In this document: in pieces, positions 21,590 to 24,967 of the stretch
Layout: each line of letters begins with the position of its first letter
Position numbering within the stretch: the stretch's first letter is position 1
Assembly: GCA_037834085.1 (NCBI GenBank)
Contig: JBBMKC010197942.1
Coordinates: forward strand, 1 to 24,967
Length of the DNA: 24,967 nucleotides
Source: Bipalium vagum
Taxonomy: Eukaryota > Platyhelminthes > Tricladida > Geoplanidae
Direction of reading: 5' to 3'
The notes under the pieces: generated by a model
Database searches by the model: none
What the model saw: only the letters and a program-made list of their open reading frames with translations
What the model was told of the DNA's origin: nothing
Made by a program: the position numbers and the translations under genes

Positions 21590-22860
21590 TCAATCAGTCG
21601 AAAGAGCGTTGGCGTTTTGTCGTTTGATTCGATAACTGTTCCGGGCCTGTTTGCGTAGCTTCGACGACGCTTGGTTGGCCAGGTAGCGCTGCTTGTGAGA
21701 CAATTTCGACTGGAACGCTTCAAACTTATCGACGACGATCGGTAGTCCTAAATCAAATATTTCCCTAATGCAAATGTTCTCCTGCAGATGCTTATTGATC
21801 CCAGTCTCCAGAATGTTGCACAGAGTGTCGTAGCGGCACTTATCGCACCAGCTGGCGAGCTGGAGCGTTTCTGACCCAAACTGGATCTTGGCCAGAGGAA
21901 AGTCAACCGTCTCGCTCTGAATGGCCGTCAAAATATCTCGAAACGATTGTCGCTGCTTTTTCCGAGCAATTCTATTGCGCGACTTCAAACCGTCAGTTGC
22001 CAGCAGTTCCAATTCCGTCAGCAATATCGAATAATCGTTGCCTTTGAATCGATTATTGATCTCGTTCCTAATTCGCTCGTACAGCAGAGCCAGACATTCA
22101 CCTGCAGTGATCCTGATGTCGACATCAAGGCTTTTCAAAAGCTGGTGGAATTTCGAAAGAATTGGCGTAACGGTCTCCAAAACCATTGAGGTAGGGATCA
22201 TGGTGAACAACAGACTCCAGCATTCCAGAGCCGTAACGTGCAACTGGAACATTTCCGGTTTGACATTGGGATGATTTCCGTCGCCTTTCAGATAAGACGT
22301 TCGGAAAATTGATTCCATGAATTCCATTGACGTTTTCAGCTCGTTTAAGTTCATATCTGATGAGAAAAAATATGTGACAGCAACAACGTTCATTGCAGCC
22401 TGTCGTATTTTCGGGCTGATTGATGACGATCGATAAATTGGTTCGAGAAGGTCTCTGATTTTTCCGTTCCAATTGTACATACACGGATCACCAACTTGAA
22501 CGATCAAATTCGCAATCAATTGGATTGCGTAAAATTGTTCTTCGGATTTATTTTTCCTAATGTTTTTCTCCAATCCTTCAAATAAAGTATCTATATAACC
22601 CCAATCTTCATTGATGTATAAATAATTTCGTTGAAATATTTTATAGAGATATTTTAAACTGTTCAATTTAACTGTTGAATTGCTTTCAAACAATTTGTCA
22701 ATGGAATCTACTACCGCTTCCATTATTAAAGAGATTTTATTTTCATCATTAAGATCATTAGTATTTGACCTTTCCGATTCGCCGCTGTTTGCACTTAAAA
22801 TACTTTGACTTTCCATATTTTCACCATTCAAATCACTTGTCTGTTCAACAGCATCGGGAA
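21590..22860 (-). CDS. IFRD1: Interferon-related developmental regulator (IFRD1/IFRD2 family), main exon
   Basis: One long exon encodes a 408-residue protein if translation starts at the ATG at 22816 (human IFRD1 is about 450). IFRD proteins are ARM-repeat-like regulators: vertebrate IFRD1 acts as a transcriptional co-regulator, and IFRD2 has been found on inactive ribosomes. The N-terminal IFRD domain covers about residues 25-320, with KSEEQFYAIQLIANLI, SMEFMESIFRTSYLKGD, DVDIRITAGECLALLYE and KQRQSFRDIL each matching family blocks. The C-terminal IFRD_C region (about 370-405) is basic, with SKLSHKQRYLANQASSKLR followed by KQARNSYRIKRQNA. I cannot separate IFRD1 from IFRD2, so the symbol is approximate. 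The frame is open upstream to a possible acceptor (TTTAAG) ending at 22861, so an earlier coding exon is possible. The C-terminal half is much richer in G+C than the N-terminal half. It converges with AMFR. Confidence 0.9.
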
Positions 22861-23375
22861 CTTAAATGTATTTTATCATAATTATTAAATATCAGTATAA
22901 AAAGTTTATAAAAGATACCAGATTTAAAATTTTTTTTATTTTTCTTCGGCATGTAGGTTTTTGTATATAAGTACTGATAATTTAATTTACCGCAAATTTA
23001 GCATTGATTTATGCATATTTAAACACGTTAATATTAAGAACAAAAGATGAACAAGTTTTTTCTAATTTCTTAAATTTTTTGAAAGATAATAAAATAAAGA
23101 GATGTTTTCTTAATATAGTCCTCATTACTATAATAATTTTGAGAATTTCTTGTAGAAATATTAATTTAGGTAAATGGTGGTTATTTAAAAAAATCACATT
23201 TTACCTGAAAAAATCAATCAAATTATCATATTTTACCCTATATACGTGGGTTTTCAATTTTATTAATAAATTTATAATGTTAAATAATCTTAGTATACTT
23301 TTTAATAACTCATTGATTTTAATGTTATATATAACAATATTTAAATATACAATTGTTGAGTTTTACTTGTAGTGG
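22861..23375 (-). other. Probable 5' intron of the IFRD gene
   Basis: On the minus strand a GTAAAA donor begins at 23375 and a TTTAAG acceptor ends at 22861, giving a 515-nt intron of very low G+C. A second possible acceptor lies inside the downstream exon (ACAAG followed by TGATTTG). The plus strand of this intron is open for about 128 codons (see findings). Confidence 0.5.
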
Positions 23376-23600
23376 TTCTGAGACTGGGAGAGTATCAGGG
23401 ATTCCACCAGCGAACGGATCCGTTTGGGATCGTGAGTCGTGTTTGTGTGTCTTGCGTCGACGTCTATTGATTTTTGTATGTTGCGAGTAATTGGAGGAGG
23501 AATCATTTGATTAGATATTTGTCAGAAAATCAAGATTGTGTCTGTGTCTGTTTGTGAGTAGATGTGTTCCGTATTGTAAGACTTGGCCGAACGTTTACTC
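23376..23600 (-). CDS. Candidate first exon or 5' UTR exon of the IFRD gene
   Basis: A block clearly richer in G+C than its flanks, ending in a good minus-strand donor (CTACAA then GTAAAA). One minus-strand frame opens with ATG at about 23513 and reads MIPPPITRNIQKS, then KRIRSLVESLILSQSQNHY up to the donor. An earlier ATG in the same frame (about 23609) reads MSKRSAKSYNTEHIY before a TGA. Splicing to the acceptor at 22861 would not keep the frame; splicing to the ACAAG acceptor inside the main exon would, giving HYNDLNGENMES. So it is either 5' untranslated sequence with upstream reading frames or an N-terminal coding exon using the inner acceptor. Confidence 0.45.
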
Positions 23601-23999
23601 ATCATTCATTGATGGAAGGAAAACAACAAAAATATACTTATTTTGATAGGAGATATTATCGATTGCAACAATTAATCATCGTCATTTGTTCTGGTATTAA
23701 GAAATATGTCTAAAATTAATTGAAATATTGAAAATTCAGTTCTTTTCATATCTATTTGAAACTGCTTTACTAAATTTTGAATTAGAGAAATCTCACAAAA
23801 TTATAATTCGATTTGTTTTTATCCAAGACCAATATCTTGATTTTAATTTTTTTTTAAAAAGTTATACTTTTTTATTTTTATTTTATCATAATGATAATAT
23901 TATATAATATATTAATAATTTCAGTTAATTATTTTTATTTGATTCTTCTTGTATTAATGTAATAATAATGATGATAATAATAAAATTATGTTACTCTCC
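23601..23999. other. AT-rich flank upstream of the IFRD candidate exon
   Basis: No coding sequence or repeat recognised. The minus-strand promoter of the IFRD gene is expected here, but no TATA box or initiator stands out. Confidence 0.35.
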
Positions 24000-24204
24000 T
24001 GTCGCATAGAGGGCATAAGTACAATATTGACTGTTAAAGGTTTACAATATCTCGTAGAATTTTGTGGCAATCCACTGCGGATTCCAACTTCTTAAATACT
24101 ATTCTGGTCAGACGACTAATAAGTCGTAGACAAAGTGATTAATGGGGAATCTCAAATCCCTTTTTAGATCTTTATTACTGAAGAGGTATCTCCTTGCGGA
24201 CCCT

Positions 24205-24249
24205 GATCTAATTTTGACAAATTAGCTTCGCCATTGTCAAGATTAGATC
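24205..24249. repeat. Hairpin, 16-bp arms with one mismatch
   Basis: GATCTAATTTTGACAA (24205-24220) pairs with TTGTCAAGATTAGATC (24234-24249) around a 13-nt loop, ATTAGCTTCGCCA. As RNA the single mismatch would be a G-U pair, so a transcript could form a continuous 16-bp stem. Confidence 0.85.
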
Positions 24250-24296
24250 CTTTATAGAAAAATAATAAAATAAATTATTATTATTATTACACCTCT

Positions 24297-24361
24297 GACC
24301 ATTTTGTGGTCTTAATAATTAATTAATTATAATTATAAATAATTTAGACCCTTTGTGGTCT
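24297..24361. repeat. Two direct copies of a small GACC...GGTC hairpin motif
   Basis: TGACCATTTTGTGGTCTT (from 24296) and AGACCCTTTGTGGTCTTT (from 24347) are near-identical 18-mers about 51 bp apart, each able to fold as GACC/GGTC around a short loop. AT-only sequence separates them. Confidence 0.75.
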
Positions 24362-24659
24362 TTATCATTTAATTTGTATCAGATTTAACAGGAATATGTC
24401 CTTGGCTAACCCAACAATTATAAGTTTAATTTAATAATTTATAAATTATTAAAATTAATAATTTATAAAAAATGCAAAAATGGTACCACTTTTTCATATT
24501 AAAAAATAAATATTTATTTTTATTCAGGATTTTTAGAAAACTTAATCCATTTAATTATTCAGCTCAGGCGACAAAGGACGGGCTGAGCTGGATAATTGAA
24601 ATCTCAGGGTTTCTGCATAGCAAAGCCAGAAGAGGGAAGATGTCCATGTTGTGGTTAAT

Positions 24660-24716
24660 GATTGGCCGATGGAGGAAAACTGGAGAGTATATAAGAAACT
24701 ACCAAATTTTTCACTA
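24660..24716 (+). promoter_or_regulatory. Core promoter: inverted CCAAT box, TATA box, initiator
   Basis: GATTGG (an inverted CCAAT box) begins at about 24660, TATATAAG at about 24688, and the initiator-like TTCACTAG about 25 bp after the TATA box. Spacing and order match a RNA polymerase II core promoter firing rightward. It lies in a locally G+C-richer block in an otherwise AT-rich region. Confidence 0.6.
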
Positions 24717-24967
24717 GAACAAAATCGAACAGAACAAAAAAATTGGAGTTAAACGAGAACAGAAACCGGGAAAAAACAAGACAGTAAGCCAAACAAGAAC
24801 AAAAATTAGAGTTAAATCGAAAAGAATTAACTCGAGTATAAGGACAAAAGTGAATAGAATTGTTATTGTTAAGTGATTTTTTGTGGTGAGTATAGGTTGC
24901 GTAAAAAGTTCTGAAAGCGAAAAAGAAAAAACGTAAATTTTTTATTTAAATTCATATTATTATATAA

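Larger units (their letters stand above)
24000..24890 (+). mobile_element. LTR-like promoter segment, probably the 5' end of an element leaving the window
   Basis: The segment has an unusual density of hairpins (24107-24122, 24205-24249, 24297-24311, 24348-24361, 24559-24589) and then a textbook core promoter. Downstream is a purine-rich leader with repeated GAACA/AACAAGA motifs, then TGGTGAGTATAGG (about 24883), similar to a TGGTG-type primer-binding site. This order fits the LTR and leader of a Ty3/gypsy-like element, with internal sequence starting near 24890 and continuing past the right edge. No coding domain is visible to confirm it, so intactness cannot be judged. A host gene promoter with its 5' untranslated exon is the alternative. 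Confidence 0.35.

Noticed and set aside
21947-22274. Plus-strand frames of about 80 codons opposite IFRD
   Set aside because: Antisense shadows of the IFRD coding sequence with no family signal.
22125-22484. 119-codon minus-strand frame overlapping the IFRD exon
   Set aside because: It is a shadow in another frame; the IFRD frame carries the family blocks, and the long opening follows from the balanced base composition of the exon.
24000-24250. tRNA or CRISPR-like interpretation of the hairpin region
   Set aside because: No cloverleaf with A and B boxes, no regularly spaced repeats, and the context is eukaryotic.
24472-24717. 81-codon frame ending at the TATA/initiator region
   Set aside because: It spans the promoter elements and hairpin, lacks any known motif and is more likely control-region sequence than protein.

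Overview
The window is AT-rich (by eye about three quarters A+T) animal nuclear DNA. Three spliced genes are recognisable by family: MMADHC (cobalamin trafficking), AMFR/gp78 (an ER ubiquitin ligase) and an IFRD-family gene. Introns range from 44-48 nt to more than 6 kb, and the longer ones carry decayed transposons. Mariner, Tc1/IS630-like, pogo/Tigger-like and Ty3/gypsy-like remains together with these three genes point to an invertebrate metazoan. I cannot name the lineage from sequence alone.

Layout. 1-135: an open frame on the minus strand that runs off the left edge (unidentified). 955-3691, plus strand: MMADHC in five phase-consistent exons, with a mariner fossil filling most of intron 2. 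3692-6480: gene-poor AT-rich DNA. 6480-7690, minus strand: fragment of a Ty3/gypsy-like retroelement pol region, a fossil. 8544-16951, plus strand: AMFR in four exons, with a possible fifth at 17641-17706. Its 6.2-kb third intron holds a 759-bp DNA transposon with TA target duplication and 21-bp subterminal repeats (11767-12525), and an 805-bp nonautonomous element (15830-16634). 17710-18530: LTR-like fossil with a TATA box. 20094-21175, minus strand: decayed pogo/Tigger-like transposase between inverted repeats. 21590-22860, minus strand: main coding exon of an IFRD-family gene; a GC-richer candidate upstream exon lies at 23376-23600. 24000-24967: hairpin-rich segment with an inverted CCAAT box, TATA box and initiator, best read as an LTR-like promoter region whose element continues past the right edge.

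The three host genes are not an operon and share no pathway: MMADHC and AMFR are co-directional, and AMFR and IFRD converge. Exon borders were drawn by hand from GT/AG sites, reading-frame phase and remembered family alignments; the phases agree across every MMADHC junction and across the first three AMFR junctions. The least expected observations are an antisense open frame of about 128 codons covering most of the IFRD intron, the iteron-like 21-bp arrays in the transposon ends, the ambiguous AMFR C-terminus, and the chain of hairpins at 24.1-24.6 kb.
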